A stretch of DNA of 55,105 nt from the NCBI GenBank assembly GCA_001970955.1, contig MPUH01000428.1, positions 1 through 55,105 of the forward strand, in the 5' to 3' direction. Positions 9,009 to 19,366 of this stretch are shown in pieces (position 1 is the stretch's first letter; every line of letters starts with the position of its first letter). The stretch is from Stentor coeruleus (lineage: Eukaryota; Ciliophora; Heterotrichea; Heterotrichida; Stentoridae). The notes below the pieces were generated by a model. The model worked only from the letters and a program-made list of their open reading frames with translations, did no database searches and was not told the DNA's origin. The position numbers were made by a program, and so were the translations under genes.

Positions 9009-10826
9009 TTATAAACTAAATATCCCTATATAATAAGCTATAAAAATCATAACCACTGCCAATATAATGAATTTTCTATTCCCCATAGTAAAATCTTCAT
9101 ATATTTTCCTTATACTCCCTAGTAAACTTAGGAATTTCCCCACAGCTTTAAGTACTATTTGCACATCTTCAGGGTTGCTCCCAAGTTGTTTAGCTAGCAT
9201 TTCACTTGCAATTTGAGATTCTTCAGGATTATTAAGCATTTCACTTGTATGCGGTTTAGGTTTAGTCTCTGGAATTGGGTCTTTTTTAGGAGTTTTACCA
9301 AAATGTGTACTCATTACATTAATAGTTTCTGGGGTTAAAACTTCTGCCATTTTAGCTATTTGATCAGGAGGCATATCAATACCTTGAGCTTTAAAAACAC
9401 TTTGCATAAGCCTAGGATCCATAGTTTTTAATGCTTTAGCCATTTGGGTTATAGACTCTGGAGACATATTTTTTAATTCATCTATACCTTTAGACATTTG
9501 ATCTTCGGATAATTCTGGTAGGGTAAGGTCGGGAGGAGTATGAAAATTTTTTGTTGAATTAAGAGTTTCAGAGGTTGGATTGTCGTTTTTCGGTATGGAA
9601 GATTTTTTTAATTCAATTGTCGGAGCTGGGTTGTCGGGTTTTTTTAGTTGAGGAGATGATTTTGAGTTTTCAGGATTTAGTTGAGGAGATTTTTCTTGTT
9701 GACTAGGGTTTAGGATGCTTTCAGAGCTTTGGGGAACTTGGGATTTTTTAGGGTTTTCGACTGGGTGCTCGGGCTTGGGTTGAATGATTTCTTCTTGGGT
9801 TTTTGGGCTTTCAGGAGTTTTTTTGGCCGATGATGGACTGGGCTGTTTGATTTTCTTTTCTTCTTTAGGCTTTTTGATGTTTTCTTCTGTTTGTCTTACC
9901 TTAGGTTCTTCGATTTTCTTTTCTTCATTAGGCTTTTCACTAGTTCCCTCTAATTTTACCGGGTTCTTCTGCTCAATTATCTTCTCTTCTTTCATCTTTT
10001 CTGTACTCTCCACTTTTTTCTCTATCTTTATTTGAACTTCTTCTTTAGGTTTTTCAACACTCTCAATTTTCTTTTCTTCTTTTTTTTCCTCCTCAGGTTT
10101 TTTTTCAGGCTCACTTTTCTTTGGCATAGTTTGAGCTTTTTTAATTGCAACTTTGTCTAACACTTCACCAATCAAAGATGAAACTAAATATCAAATACTA
10201 TTCACATCATCTGGGGAGAGTTTTTTAGCTTTTTCCAAATACTCCACAGATTTCTCCAAACTCCCTAAATTATACAAAGCCTGCCCATACCTATAAAATG
10301 CTTTCGGGTTTTCTCCAAGAACCAAAGTTTTTTTGCACTGTACAATAACTTCATCATAATCCTGTTCCTTAGCAAGACAGGCAGCCAAATTCATCCTTAA
10401 AGTTACTTCTAAATCATTAGCCGCCTTCGACATAGAAAGTTTTTCTACTTGAGTTATTCCCGCTCTATACTTACAAGCAGCTTCTGATATTTTTCCTTGT
10501 TTAAACAGTTCATTACCTTGATTTTTAAGATTAAGTGGCATAGAAATTTCATCATTTGTATTGACAACTTGTGGTGATGGAGTTGGTGGCGATGCAGAAA
10601 ATCTTGAAGAAGCTGAATTCTTCATATTCTCTAATGTAGAATTGTCCATTTTAGCCATACTTGATGATGCAGATCTCAAAACTGATGGGTCAACATTCAT
10701 CCCTGTCATAGCAATATATTGTTTTAATTGTTCATCACTCATATTAGACAACATATCAGCATTTTGTTTCATCATTTCTGGGTTCATCATATGCTTCATA
10801 GAATCAAACATAGCAGGGTTGAACAT
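9009..10826 (-). CDS. Tail-anchored TPR protein, TPR7/OEP61-like (one 15-nt intron)
   Basis: Two frames join through a 15-nt intron at 10184-10198, giving 600 residues (exons 10199-10826 and 9009-10183). The N-terminus is Met-rich (MFNPAMFDSMKHMMNPEMM) with SDEQLKQYIAM. Three TPR motifs follow at about 100-208 (LKNQGNELFKQGKISEA, NLAACLAKEQDYDEV, AFYRYGQALYNLGSLEKS). Residues about 215-430 are a Lys/Glu/Pro-rich linker. A second Met-rich helical region is at about 430-500 (MAKALKTMDPRLMQS, MPPDQIAKMAEVL), and the protein ends in one membrane helix (FIILAVVMIFIAYYIGIF). This order matches plant TPR7/OEP61, a tail-anchored ER or organelle-surface receptor for Hsp70-bound preproteins. The long linker is unusual. 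The chaperone-receptor role is inferred. Confidence 0.75.
10184..10198 (-). other. 15-nt spliceosomal intron
   Basis: On the minus strand the sequence is gtatttgatatttag, with GT, A at position 3, TA at 9-10 and terminal TAG. Without splicing the TPR domain would stop at a TGA inside the intron. With splicing it continues into the long C-terminal part in frame. Confidence 0.85.
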
Positions 10827-11085
10827 TTATTTCTAATTTTTATTAGAAATGATTGATGTGTGGATTTATGATATTTTATAAATGAAGGATTTTTATGGAT
10901 TTTAAATTGATAGAATTGTTTGGGAGGATTAAATAATTTGATGTGGTAGATATTTTGGGTATATGGTGTATATGATCTTTTAGAATTTATACCTTTTTAA
11001 TACGGATGAAATATAAAAACTTCTTACCCCAGCTTATATTCCACAAAGGTAATAAAACCATAATACCATCTAATTTCCATATAAT

Positions 11086-11862
11086 ATGAATTCAGAACTC
11101 TTTCCTGAACTTGATGGTCTATACACCTCAGCAGCTTGGGATGAGTTACTAAAAAGATCATCAGATAATAACCACCCCGAGATCCTTTACTACAAAGTAA
11201 TCCTCACAAAGGCTCTAGCTCTTCAACAGCTAAAAAAATTCGACGAAGCTATAGAAGTATATGATAGTCTCTACAGTTTTAATGCTCCATCACTTCGAGA
11301 AATCGACTACAATATAGGTTTATGCCATTATCATCTAGGAAACCTACCCAAAGCTTCAAAATTCCTTAAAAAGTATCTCTTATCTAATCCTCAACACCCA
11401 CATATATACTTTCACTTGTGTAAAGTCCTTTTTGCCTTAAAAGCATATGAAGAAATTAACGAAGCTTGTGAAAAAGCTGATATCTGGAGAGTAAAACATA
11501 TCCCTTATTATACATGGGCAATAGCACTTTATAAGCTGAAAAAAGAAAAGAAAGCTCATAGTGTTTTGATTATTAACATGAGTGAAAACCCTAAAAAATC
11601 AGAGGATTGGCTTTTACTTGGTAAAATATTAGAAAGATGTGGATATTATTGGGATGCTGGGAATTGTTATGAAAGATCTTTACATTATAATATGTTGTGT
11701 AAAAAAGCGAAAAAACATATAAAAAAAATCCGTAAGTTTAGGGAAAAAAGTTTTTTTAAACCAGACGAGAAACATATAGTGGAGTTGGATGAGCCTATTA
11801 CCCCAAAAATGCCAAGAATGAAGTCAAGGAATTGTGAGGATTTGGAGTGTGTAGTTTTTTAA
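11086..11862 (+). CDS. TPR-repeat protein of unknown function
   Basis: A 258-residue protein made of about five TPR-like helix pairs: ALALQQLKKFDEAIEVYDSL, IDYNIGLCHYHLGNLPKAS, PHIYFHLCKVLFALKAYEE, YYTWAIALYKLKKEKKAHS and DWLLLGKILERCGYYWDAG. A basic helix (KKAKKHIKKIRKFREK) and an acidic tail follow. The repeat spacing resembles ciliary TPR proteins (IFT70/TTC30 and TTC families), but it is far shorter and no specific match can be claimed. It is divergent from the tail-anchored TPR gene with 259 nt between the starts. Confidence 0.7.
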   Translation: MNSELFPELDGLYTSAAWDELLKRSSDNNHPEILYYKVILTKALALQQLKKFDEAIEVYDSLYSFNAPSLREIDYNIGLCHYHLGNLPKASKFLKKYLLSNPQHPHIYFHLCKVLFALKAYEEINEACEKADIWRVKHIPYYTWAIALYKLKKEKKAHSVLIINMSENPKKSEDWLLLGKILERCGYYWDAGNCYERSLHYNMLCKKAKKHIKKIRKFREKSFFKPDEKHIVELDEPITPKMPRMKSRNCEDLECVVF

Positions 11863-12368
11863 ATTAGCATGAATATGTTATAAATAAGCCGTTTTAAAAA
11901 AAGTGGGTGCTAGGGTGTTAAAATGTTAGAGGATAAGAGGTTTGTGTATAATTGTGAGGAGCAAAAATTATAGTAGTTTATAATAGGAGTTATTTTTTAT
12001 TGTGAGAAATTTATAATGTTTTATTAGAAATTATTACCTTGAGGATAAAGAAAATTATATGAAAATGGCAAAAATTTTTTAGAGTATTGTATATAAAAAA
12101 CCCTGAAATATAACTTGATATATCATAAAAACCATTTAAAAGGATATTTTCAACATAATCCTCCTTTATTCTTAAATAGCATAAAAAAAATTTGTATTTC
12201 ATCATATAAAACTTATAACAAAAAGGGTAATACTAATTATAACCTAAAACCCTATGGTAAAAAAACTGTATTCTTATCTTTAAACCTATGAAAAACTCAT
12301 ATTTTCACTATCCATTTTCATTTTAGTATTAAAACCATTGATCTCATATTCAAAGAATCCATTTTATA
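11863..12368. other. Intergenic, no supported gene
   Basis: About 500 nt upstream of TRAP1. A 64-codon minus-strand frame at 12011-12205 is low-complexity (Phe/Ile/Lys) and is not believed. Confidence 0.5.
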
Positions 12369-14309
12369 ATGTTTCGAGTGGTGACAAGATTGGCTAGACC
12401 TTTGGCTATGAGGTATTTCCAACCGATACGTCTTTTTTCCGAAGAGCAAGTCTTCAAATCACCTCCGCAAACCCATACATTCAAAGCTGAAACTCAAAAG
12501 CTCCTAGAAATAGTAGCCAAAAGCCTCTACATGGACAAAGAAGTTTTCGTCAGAGAACTTGTATCAAACTCATCTGATGCTCTTGAAAAACAAAGGTACA
12601 AAGAAATCTCAGGTCAAACCTTAACAACAGAAGAACTTAAAATAAAAATCACCACTGATCCTGTCAATGGAACTTTCAAGATCTTCGATTCTGGTATTGG
12701 GATGTCAAAAGAAGAACTTATAAAGAATTTAGGGACAATTGCTTATTCTGGATCTCGCAGTTTTATTGATAGCTTAGAAGATAAGTCTAAAGCTGAATCA
12801 ATAATCGGGCAATTTGGTGTTGGTTTTTATAGCAGTTTTATTGTAGCTAAAGATGTTCGTGTAGTAAGCAAAAAAGATGATACAACTTATTTATGGGTTA
12901 GTAAAGGACTTGGGGATTTTGAAATTTCTGAGATAGATGGGACGGATTTGCCTCGTGGGACTGAAATAACAGTAACTTTGAAAGATGATGCTAGATCATT
13001 TGCTAATGATGGGGAAATCAGTAGAATACTTAAGAAATATTCGAGTTTTGTCACTTATCCTATAGAGCTTAATGGAACTCATGTTAATGTTCAACAAGCT
13101 ATTTGGAGTAAAAATAAGAATAGTGTTACGGAAAATGAGTATAGAGACTTCTTTGAGTATGTTAGTGGACAGAAACTCCCGTATAAATATAAGCTACATT
13201 TTTCATTGGATATGCCAATTACGATTAAAGCACTTCTTTATATACCATCCACACATAAAGAAAAATTCGGCCTTTCACATGAAGAATTAGATATTAGTTT
13301 ATATAGCAGGAAAGTTTTGATTTCAGCTAAATGCAAACATTTGCTACCGAATTGGATGAGATTTATCAAAGGTGTAGTAGACTGTGAAGACCTCCCTCTT
13401 AACATCTCAAGAGAAACCTTCCAAGATTCAGCCCTAATGGGTAAAATTAAAGACATCCTAACCAGCAAAATTCTAAAATACTTAAACGATGAAGCTATAC
13501 GTAACGAAGAATCCTACGCCTCCTGGTATGAAGAATTCGGGAATTTCATCCTTGAAGGTATGGCTTCAGAGCAATCATCAAGCAAAGAAATAATGCCAAT
13601 TCTTAGATACGGTTGGAGCCTTGATAACAAAATGATATCTTTAAAACAATATATTCAAAACATGAAACCAGGACAAAACCGTATTTACTACCTTTTTTCA
13701 AATAACAGGCAAAATGCAGAAGAATCTCCATATCTAGAAAGTTTTAAACCTAAAAATATCCCTGTAATATTTTCTCATATGCCTATAGATGAGATGATTT
13801 TCAGATCACAAGGAGATTTCCAAGGTCATAAATTCGTAAATATCGAAACTTCAATGGATAATATAGAAAAAGATCAATTAGAAGGAAGTAAATATGATGC
13901 TGAAAAAGGAATCCCTGAACCTGATCTTGTCCCATTTACTGAATGGATATCTAAAGAACTTGCATCCAAAGTTAATAAAGTCATTTTAAGCTCAAGGCTT
14001 AGAGAATCCCCGGCTGTTGTTGTTGGAGAAATGCCTTCTGCTTTAAGACAAGCGTATAAACTTATGGACCGTGAACGTTTTAATGATGAATTAATTCGTG
14101 GACAAACTTTAGAAGTTAACCCAAATCATGAACTTATTGTCTTACTTAATAATGCTAGAAAAAGTCATCCTGAATTAGCAAGTGAGATATTATATCAGGT
14201 TTTCGATAATGCTTTAATTTCTGCTGATATTATTGAAAATATGAACCCTGTATTGAAAAGAGTTAATAGTATTATGCTTAGATTGCTGAAAGCTAAACAA
14301 AATAGTTAA
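12369..14309 (+). CDS. TRAP1: Mitochondrial Hsp90 chaperone TRAP1
   Basis: A 646-residue Hsp90. The N-terminus (MFRVVTRLARPLAMRYFQ) is basic and amphipathic with no acidic residue, as in a mitochondrial presequence. The GHKL ATPase motifs are intact: RELVSNSSDAL at about 62-72 (with the Mg-binding Asn), DSGIGM at 107-112 and GQFGVGFYS at 147-155. The middle domain has the catalytic-loop NISRETFQD (about 347), and the C-terminal dimerisation domain is present. It lacks the charged linker and the MEEVD tail of cytosolic Hsp90. Both absences, and the total length, fit TRAP1 rather than cytosolic or ER forms. It uses ATP to fold matrix proteins. Confidence 0.92.
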   Translation: MFRVVTRLARPLAMRYFQPIRLFSEEQVFKSPPQTHTFKAETQKLLEIVAKSLYMDKEVFVRELVSNSSDALEKQRYKEISGQTLTTEELKIKITTDPVNGTFKIFDSGIGMSKEELIKNLGTIAYSGSRSFIDSLEDKSKAESIIGQFGVGFYSSFIVAKDVRVVSKKDDTTYLWVSKGLGDFEISEIDGTDLPRGTEITVTLKDDARSFANDGEISRILKKYSSFVTYPIELNGTHVNVQQAIWSKNKNSVTENEYRDFFEYVSGQKLPYKYKLHFSLDMPITIKALLYIPSTHKEKFGLSHEELDISLYSRKVLISAKCKHLLPNWMRFIKGVVDCEDLPLNISRETFQDSALMGKIKDILTSKILKYLNDEAIRNEESYASWYEEFGNFILEGMASEQSSSKEIMPILRYGWSLDNKMISLKQYIQNMKPGQNRIYYLFSNNRQNAEESPYLESFKPKNIPVIFSHMPIDEMIFRSQGDFQGHKFVNIETSMDNIEKDQLEGSKYDAEKGIPEPDLVPFTEWISKELASKVNKVILSSRLRESPAVVVGEMPSALRQAYKLMDRERFNDELIRGQTLEVNPNHELIVLLNNARKSHPELASEILYQVFDNALISADIIENMNPVLKRVNSIMLRLLKAKQNS

Positions 14310-14934
14310 TAGATTTAGTTTTAGAAAAATTTATATGATTAAAAGGTATTATGGGTTATTATATGGATAAGAGGAAAAAAAATAGACTTAATTCTTTTTT
14401 GTAATTAATTGTCATCTTTTAGTTATTTTTTGAATATTTAAGAGGGGGATATTTATAGGATATAGAAAAATTATTGAGAATTTCTGAGGATTTGAAGATA
14501 TTGAGGAGTGTCGTATTGGTTCCTGGACTAGTTGTGCAGAGATTATTAAAGAAAATAGAGATCTGTTGGGAAATAGTTTGGAATAAAAGTTTTTAGGTTT
14601 TTATTACAATAAAAAATCATAAAATCTTTTTAACAAAGACATGCTTATTCTTCCTAAGATAATCTTATAACAAAATCAAAAAATCACATCCTAATAAATA
14701 CAAAAATACAACCAATTTATCATACTTACAATATTCCCTAAATTTATCATACTTACAATATTCCCTAATAAACTAAAATACTCATAACAAATCCTCCCCA
14801 TAAACAAAATAAAGGCCTATAATCCTCTACCATAAAACCTTATAATATTTTAACCCCACCAATAATTAAAATTATCTACAAAATAAAAACCCAATACTTA
14901 CCTTTATATCCGAAAATAAAATTAGGTTAATCTA
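14310..14934. other. Intergenic with a tandem repeat and a coding-like stretch
   Basis: No full gene was found between the 3' end of TRAP1 and the 3' end of the SAPS gene. Positions 14488-14586 can be read in one frame as a protein-like stretch (including ECRIGSWTSCAEIIK) that ends in TAA and is preceded by an in-frame TGA. A 27-bp tandem repeat lies at 14714-14767. Confidence 0.45.
14714..14767. repeat. 27-bp perfect tandem repeat, two copies
   Basis: Positions 14714-14740 and 14741-14767 are identical and directly adjacent, with no N between them. Confidence 0.9.
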
Positions 14935-17131
14935 TTAATCGATTTCTTCCAGTTCATCAAGATCATCGATTTCATCAACAACAAGGTTAAGTTTCCAGAA
15001 ATTAGTGCAATTGAATTCTGGGTTCGCGCTTGGAGAATACTGCAAAGGAGACATCCCTTGTCTATTAGAAGGAGAGCGATACTTAGGCGACCTTCTTTCA
15101 AACCCATTTGGCGAAATCCTAACATTTTGTGATGAAACTTTCTCAGAGATATTTTTAGGTGAAACTTTGTTTGAAGGCTCAAGTGTTTTTTCTTCTGGTA
15201 TAGAAATTTCTTCAGGTTTTGAGAACACTTTTACAGATTCAGGGACGGTTTCATGTTTACTGATTTCAGAAATCGCTTCTTCAGTCACTTTCCCTATATT
15301 AATATGTTGAGGTATGGGTTCATGCGTTTCTATAGAGATTTCTTTATGAGGATGTTCTTTTGAGGATTCTGTATGAGATTCAGGTTTATCAATAGGCTGA
15401 TTTATATTGAGTTCTAAAGAGTCAGGGTCTGGTTGTGAGTCGATTCTTTCTGGGGATGTAGGATGAGTTGATTCTTCAAAGTATTTAGGTGACTCATCGT
15501 TTTCTTGGGTTTTAGGCTCTTCTTTATTTTCTTCAGTTGCGTCAGGGTTTTCTTCTACGTTGGTTTCGTTTTTGTCTTGGTGGCCNAGGGTTTTCTTCTA
15601 CGTTGGTTTCGTTTTTGTCTTGGTGGCCAACGTTTGCACCATATCCAAAACCTTGGGTTTTTTTCTCAGGTAAGTTCAACTCTGGCTCATCACCTTCACT
15701 TGACAAATTCTCTTCCCTTTTGCCTGGTTCTCCCAATTGTTTCTTATCACAGATATTCCTCTCTTCCAAATACTCATCAACAAACTCTTTCCATCCCAAA
15801 ACTTCCTTTAAACGATTTTTAATATTCTCATTTTCAGTATCTTTAAGCACATTAGCAATCCTATTCACATGTCCTAAATACCCACATCGATGATTGACTC
15901 TAATATTTTTAACCGATTCAATCATTTTCTCAACAAAACCCGAGCTGAAAATCAAGCTTTCTATAAGCCCAGTATTCTGATACAAAAATGCAGACTGGAA
16001 AATGCTATCAACAGCTGTATGGAGCATTGAGTGCCAAGGGTATTCAAAGAAAAGCTTGACTATTTCATTAAAAATTTTACATTCCTCTAAAGACATGAAA
16101 AGTTTTTCATTGTTTTGTTTTAAAGATAATGCAATAAGTTCAACAAGTTTAAGTTTAGCTTCACCTAGAGGTACAACATCTTCTCTTAAAGTATTTTTTA
16201 TAATATTTTCACTTTTTTGGCTTAGTTGCTTGGTAATATTTGATAAATTGTTTATGAAAATTGTCATATAATTCATTTTTTCATAGTAAAAATACAGATT
16301 AACTCTTATGCATACTTGGAATAAAGTTTTGAGAACTGAGGCTGAAGCTACAATGCGGAATTTTTCAATGGATTGTAGACAGTCGAATAAGATTTGTAAG
16401 CTTTCGTCGCTTACTATAACTTCAATGAGCTCTTTCCAGGAGTTAATTTCCATAGCTTTGTTTAGAATATCGCTTAGGATGAAAGATCCGAAGTAGGTTT
16501 GGCATTCAGAAGAGACTTTCAGCATGGAGAAAAGGGAGGTTAAGATGCTTTTTTGCTCTTTTATAATGAAGTCATTGCCAGTTATGTCGAGAGTTAAGAT
16601 TTTTATCACTATGTCAGTTATTGAACGGGAGTAGATGTGGTTTAGGAGCTTTGGAATGTATTCTTGACTTGACAGGAAATACACGGTTTTTTCAGGATGT
16701 CTATTCAACAAAGCCACAACCGCTTTGCTAAAATATCCCAACAATGTTGAATGCTGGCTTTCCTTGTCTAAAAAACCAAAAAGCTTCATCATAAGTTCAG
16801 GGCTTTCAATAACCTTATCATAAATCGGGCCACTCTCACAAAGCATCTCACATGCAATAAAAGGGTTGCTTTGAGTGCGTTTTTTATCAGCCTCAGCATC
16901 AGGAAACACAGTAATCAGCTCTAAAAGTTCCCCAAGTCTCTCGTTATTTAAACTGTATATCACTTACAACTCTATTAGTTTTGGGTTTTGATTACGGATT
17001 TCTTGAATGACCATATCATCGTTAAGCACATCAGATAAAGTGGTATCTTCTTTAGACAACAATTGGTCGATTGCGTGATTATTCATTTGGAATCTTTGAA
17101 GAGTTGCCCAGAAAGCTCCACTGAACTGCAT
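14935..17131 (-). CDS. SAPS-domain protein, PP6 phosphatase regulatory subunit (one 15-nt intron, N-gap artefact)
   Basis: Exon 1 (16968-17131) encodes MQFSGAFWATLQRF to NPKLIE; removing the 15-nt intron 16953-16967 gives LIEFLNNERLGELLELI. SAPS hallmarks follow: NPFIACEMLCESGPI, LFGFLDKESQHSTLLGYFSKAV, LLNRHPEKTVYFLSSQEYI and LLNHIYSRSITDIVIKIL. The SAPS/armadillo region spans about residues 50-400. The C-terminus is an acidic, Pro/Ser-rich tail ending in an Asp/Glu cluster. SAPS proteins bind the Sit4/PP6 catalytic subunit and direct its substrates. The N at 15586, between two 42-bp copies, shifts the frame artificially. With the N removed the gene is open for 726 residues, or 712 if the copies are one. 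It diverges from the lipase gene with 91 nt between starts. Confidence 0.85.
15544..15628. repeat. 42-bp perfect direct duplication around N 15586
   Basis: Positions 15544-15585 and 15587-15628 are identical. They encode the same 14 residues of the SAPS-protein tail twice, and the N alone causes a frameshift. This looks like an unmerged assembly overlap. Confidence 0.85.
16953..16967 (-). other. 15-nt spliceosomal intron ending in CAG
   Basis: On the minus strand the sequence is gtaagtgatatacag. Without splicing, TAA follows GAG TTG at once. With splicing the conserved SAPS 'LIxFL' segment is restored. It ends in CAG, whereas the other three introns here end in TAG, but it keeps TA at positions 9-10. 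Confidence 0.85.
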
Positions 17132-17222
17132 TTTTTATTATTTCGTGGATTAGATTTGATAGAGTAGAGTTTGGATGAAAAGGAGATAATGAAAAGATTT
17201 GGAGGGAGATAGGTATTATAAT

Positions 17223-18383
17223 ATGTGGCTAAGAGCGGTGGTTGTAATTTTTGTAGCTGTGGTTGTACAGTTTTATGTACTTATGCAGAAGTTGCCCCCA
17301 GAGACGTATATGAGTATACAGAAGATGTGTGAAAATCAAGGCTACAACGCAACTGATCATACTGTAGTAACCCAAGACGGGTATATTCTAACTATGTTTA
17401 GGATATTCAAAAATAAGCCAAAAGGTCACCCAGTGCTTTTACTCCATAGCATCGGTGGTTCAGCTGAAAGTTTTATTATAAACTTAAGCACTCATCCCTT
17501 AGGCTATAAACTAATAGATGCCGGGTATGATGTTTGGCTTTTAAACAATCGTGGGAATATATACAGCCAGGGACATCTTAAGCTTAATCCTTTATCTAAA
17601 GAATTCTGGGACTGGGATTGTGGAGAGATGGCAAAATATGACCTAGATTCATCTATAAACTATATAAAAAAACTCACAAAAAAACAAAAATTCGCTATGG
17701 TCGGTCATTCCCAAGGAGGCAGTATGATTCTTGGTGCTTTAGCATTAAACCCAGAATATGAAGATAATGTTAGTGTAGCTATTTCTATTGCAGGAACAGC
17801 AGGAACTTTATCAAAACCTAGTTTTCGTATGAAAATCATAACCTCAAATATCCTTCAAAAAATCTTAGAATTATGCAAAGTATATAGTATTTTTGGATCT
17901 AGGTCTGAGTTTACAGGAAAATTGTATACAGCTTTTCCTTGGCTTGGGGCTTTTGTTTTTAATGATAGATATGATGTGTACTTGAATAATGATGAAGTAA
18001 AACATTTAGGGTATTATGCAGTGAAAACTCCAGGTGGGACAAGTGTAAAAAACTTGCAGTTTTTTAGTAGGTTTTCAAATAAGCTAGAGAGGTTTAGAAT
18101 GCCTGATAAAGGCCCAGAGAAAAATCTAAAAGTTTATGGTAATGAGACTGCTCCACTTGTGGATTACTCTAAAGTAAAGCCAAAAACTGCCGTTTTTGGA
18201 GGATTATATGACCAGATTATAAGGTTTGAAGATGTGCAAAACCTATATGACCAACTACCAAAAGATAATGTATTATTCTACAAAGGGGACTACCACTTAG
18301 ACCACAACGGGTTTTTACTTTCCAGCAACGACGGCTACATCAACGACCTAATCGTCATTCTCCACAAAGCTTTCCAAGACTAA
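17223..18383 (+). CDS. Acid lipase (LIPA/gastric lipase family), membrane-anchored
   Basis: A 386-residue alpha/beta hydrolase from ATG 17223. A hydrophobic helix at about residues 3-22 (LRAVVVIFVAVVVQFYVL) is a signal peptide or anchor. The abhydro-lipase N-terminal segment is present (GYNATDHTVVTQDGYILTMFRI), then LLLHSIGGSAES (oxyanion region), LLNNRGNIYSQGH, FWDWDCGEMAKYDL and the nucleophile elbow GHSQGG with Ser163. The acid is probably Asp in FGGLYDQI (about 331) and the base His in DHNGFL (about 368). These enzymes hydrolyse triacylglycerol or sterol esters in lysosomes or the secretory path, which suits a phagotroph. All catalytic residues are present. Confidence 0.88.
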   Translation: MWLRAVVVIFVAVVVQFYVLMQKLPPETYMSIQKMCENQGYNATDHTVVTQDGYILTMFRIFKNKPKGHPVLLLHSIGGSAESFIINLSTHPLGYKLIDAGYDVWLLNNRGNIYSQGHLKLNPLSKEFWDWDCGEMAKYDLDSSINYIKKLTKKQKFAMVGHSQGGSMILGALALNPEYEDNVSVAISIAGTAGTLSKPSFRMKIITSNILQKILELCKVYSIFGSRSEFTGKLYTAFPWLGAFVFNDRYDVYLNNDEVKHLGYYAVKTPGGTSVKNLQFFSRFSNKLERFRMPDKGPEKNLKVYGNETAPLVDYSKVKPKTAVFGGLYDQIIRFEDVQNLYDQLPKDNVLFYKGDYHLDHNGFLLSSNDGYINDLIVILHKAFQD

Positions 18384-18544
18384 AAATTCCTAAACCCTAA
18401 AAAATCCTATAAAAACATGATCATTTCATACAAAACACAGGATCTCTTCATAAAAAATCATTTTTTTCATACATAAAACCCTATTTTTCTATATACCCAA
18501 CATTCATATCATATTCCATATATTCCCTAAATATGTTTATATAA

Positions 18545-19366
18545 CTAACTAGGTCTATAAACTCCTGAAACTGCAGCATGATCAACCTCATAAGGTTCTA
18601 AAGTAATCATCTCTTCTGGTACAAATCCCAACTCCTTAAGTGTTTCAATTTCTCTTTCAAAAACCACACTAGGTTCAACAGTTGAGTCAATACAATTAGC
18701 TTTAATACTAATAAGAAACCTTCCTCCATTTTTCAAATAATGCTGAGCATTTAAAGCTAAAATACGTGCTTGATCCCTTTGCGCTACATCAGCAAAAAGA
18801 ACATCAACCATAGGTACAAGCATCCTATATCTAATTGGATGTCTTGCATCATCAACAATAGGAACGACGTTAATTCTTTTTTTTGCCATATTAACCAAAT
18901 CTCTTCCTGAACGTTCTGAAAACTCTACAGCATAAACACTTCCTTCAAGTCCAACAATATCAGCAACATGAGATACTGTAGTCCCTGATGCTGCACCTAA
19001 ATATAAAACTTTACAACCAGGGCGGATTCCAAGTTGTTCCACACCTCCCAATATTGTGGCTGCGATTTTGGAACGATAAGGGTTCCAGACTCGATATTCG
19101 ATTTTTATATCACCTTCTGGGACTTGGACTTTTTTTTCTTGGTAAACGGTTTCCCCTGGGGCAAGAGAGCGAGTTCCGATCATGTCTTCTTTACCACGAA
19201 TGATGTAGACCCCTGGGAATCTGTGAGGCTCAACTATTACTTTTGCCCCTCCACGTGGACCACCTCTTGGACCACCTCTTCCTCTAGGACCACCTCGTGA
19301 CCTTCTAAACCCACCTCGGTCTCCGCGACTGCCTCTGAAATCTGTATAGTTATTACCTTTTACCAT
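18545..19366 (-). CDS. Fibrillarin, box C/D snoRNP 2'-O-methyltransferase
   Basis: A 273-residue protein of standard length. Residues 1-40 are a short Gly/Arg-rich (GAR) domain. The conserved fold follows: [20 protein letters not shown]-like [27 protein letters not shown], the SAM-binding loop [15 protein letters not shown] (about 122-136), [27 protein letters not shown] and [10 protein letters not shown]. The catalytic K-D-K-H residues appear present. It methylates rRNA 2'-hydroxyls in the nucleolus, guided by box C/D snoRNAs, and also methylates a histone H2A Gln in other eukaryotes. The GAR domain is shorter than in animals. Confidence 0.95.
   Translation of the reverse strand: MVKGNNYTDFRGSRGDRGGFRRSRGGPRGRGGPRGGPRGGAKVIVEPHRFPGVYIIRGKEDMIGTRSLAPGETVYQEKKVQVPEGDIKIEYRVWNPYRSKIAATILGGVEQLGIRPGCKVLYLGAASGTTVSHVADIVGLEGSVYAVEFSERSGRDLVNMAKKRINVVPIVDDARHPIRYRMLVPMVDVLFADVAQRDQARILALNAQHYLKNGGRFLISIKANCIDSTVEPSVVFEREIETLKELGFVPEEMITLEPYEVDHAAVSGVYRPS

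Noticed and set aside
12011..12205. 64-codon minus-strand frame
   Set aside because: Phe/Ile/Lys-rich low-complexity composition typical of AT-rich non-coding DNA.
14735..14770. CCCTAA words as a telomere-like repeat
   Set aside because: Only isolated words within a 27-bp tandem repeat; no run of telomere units.
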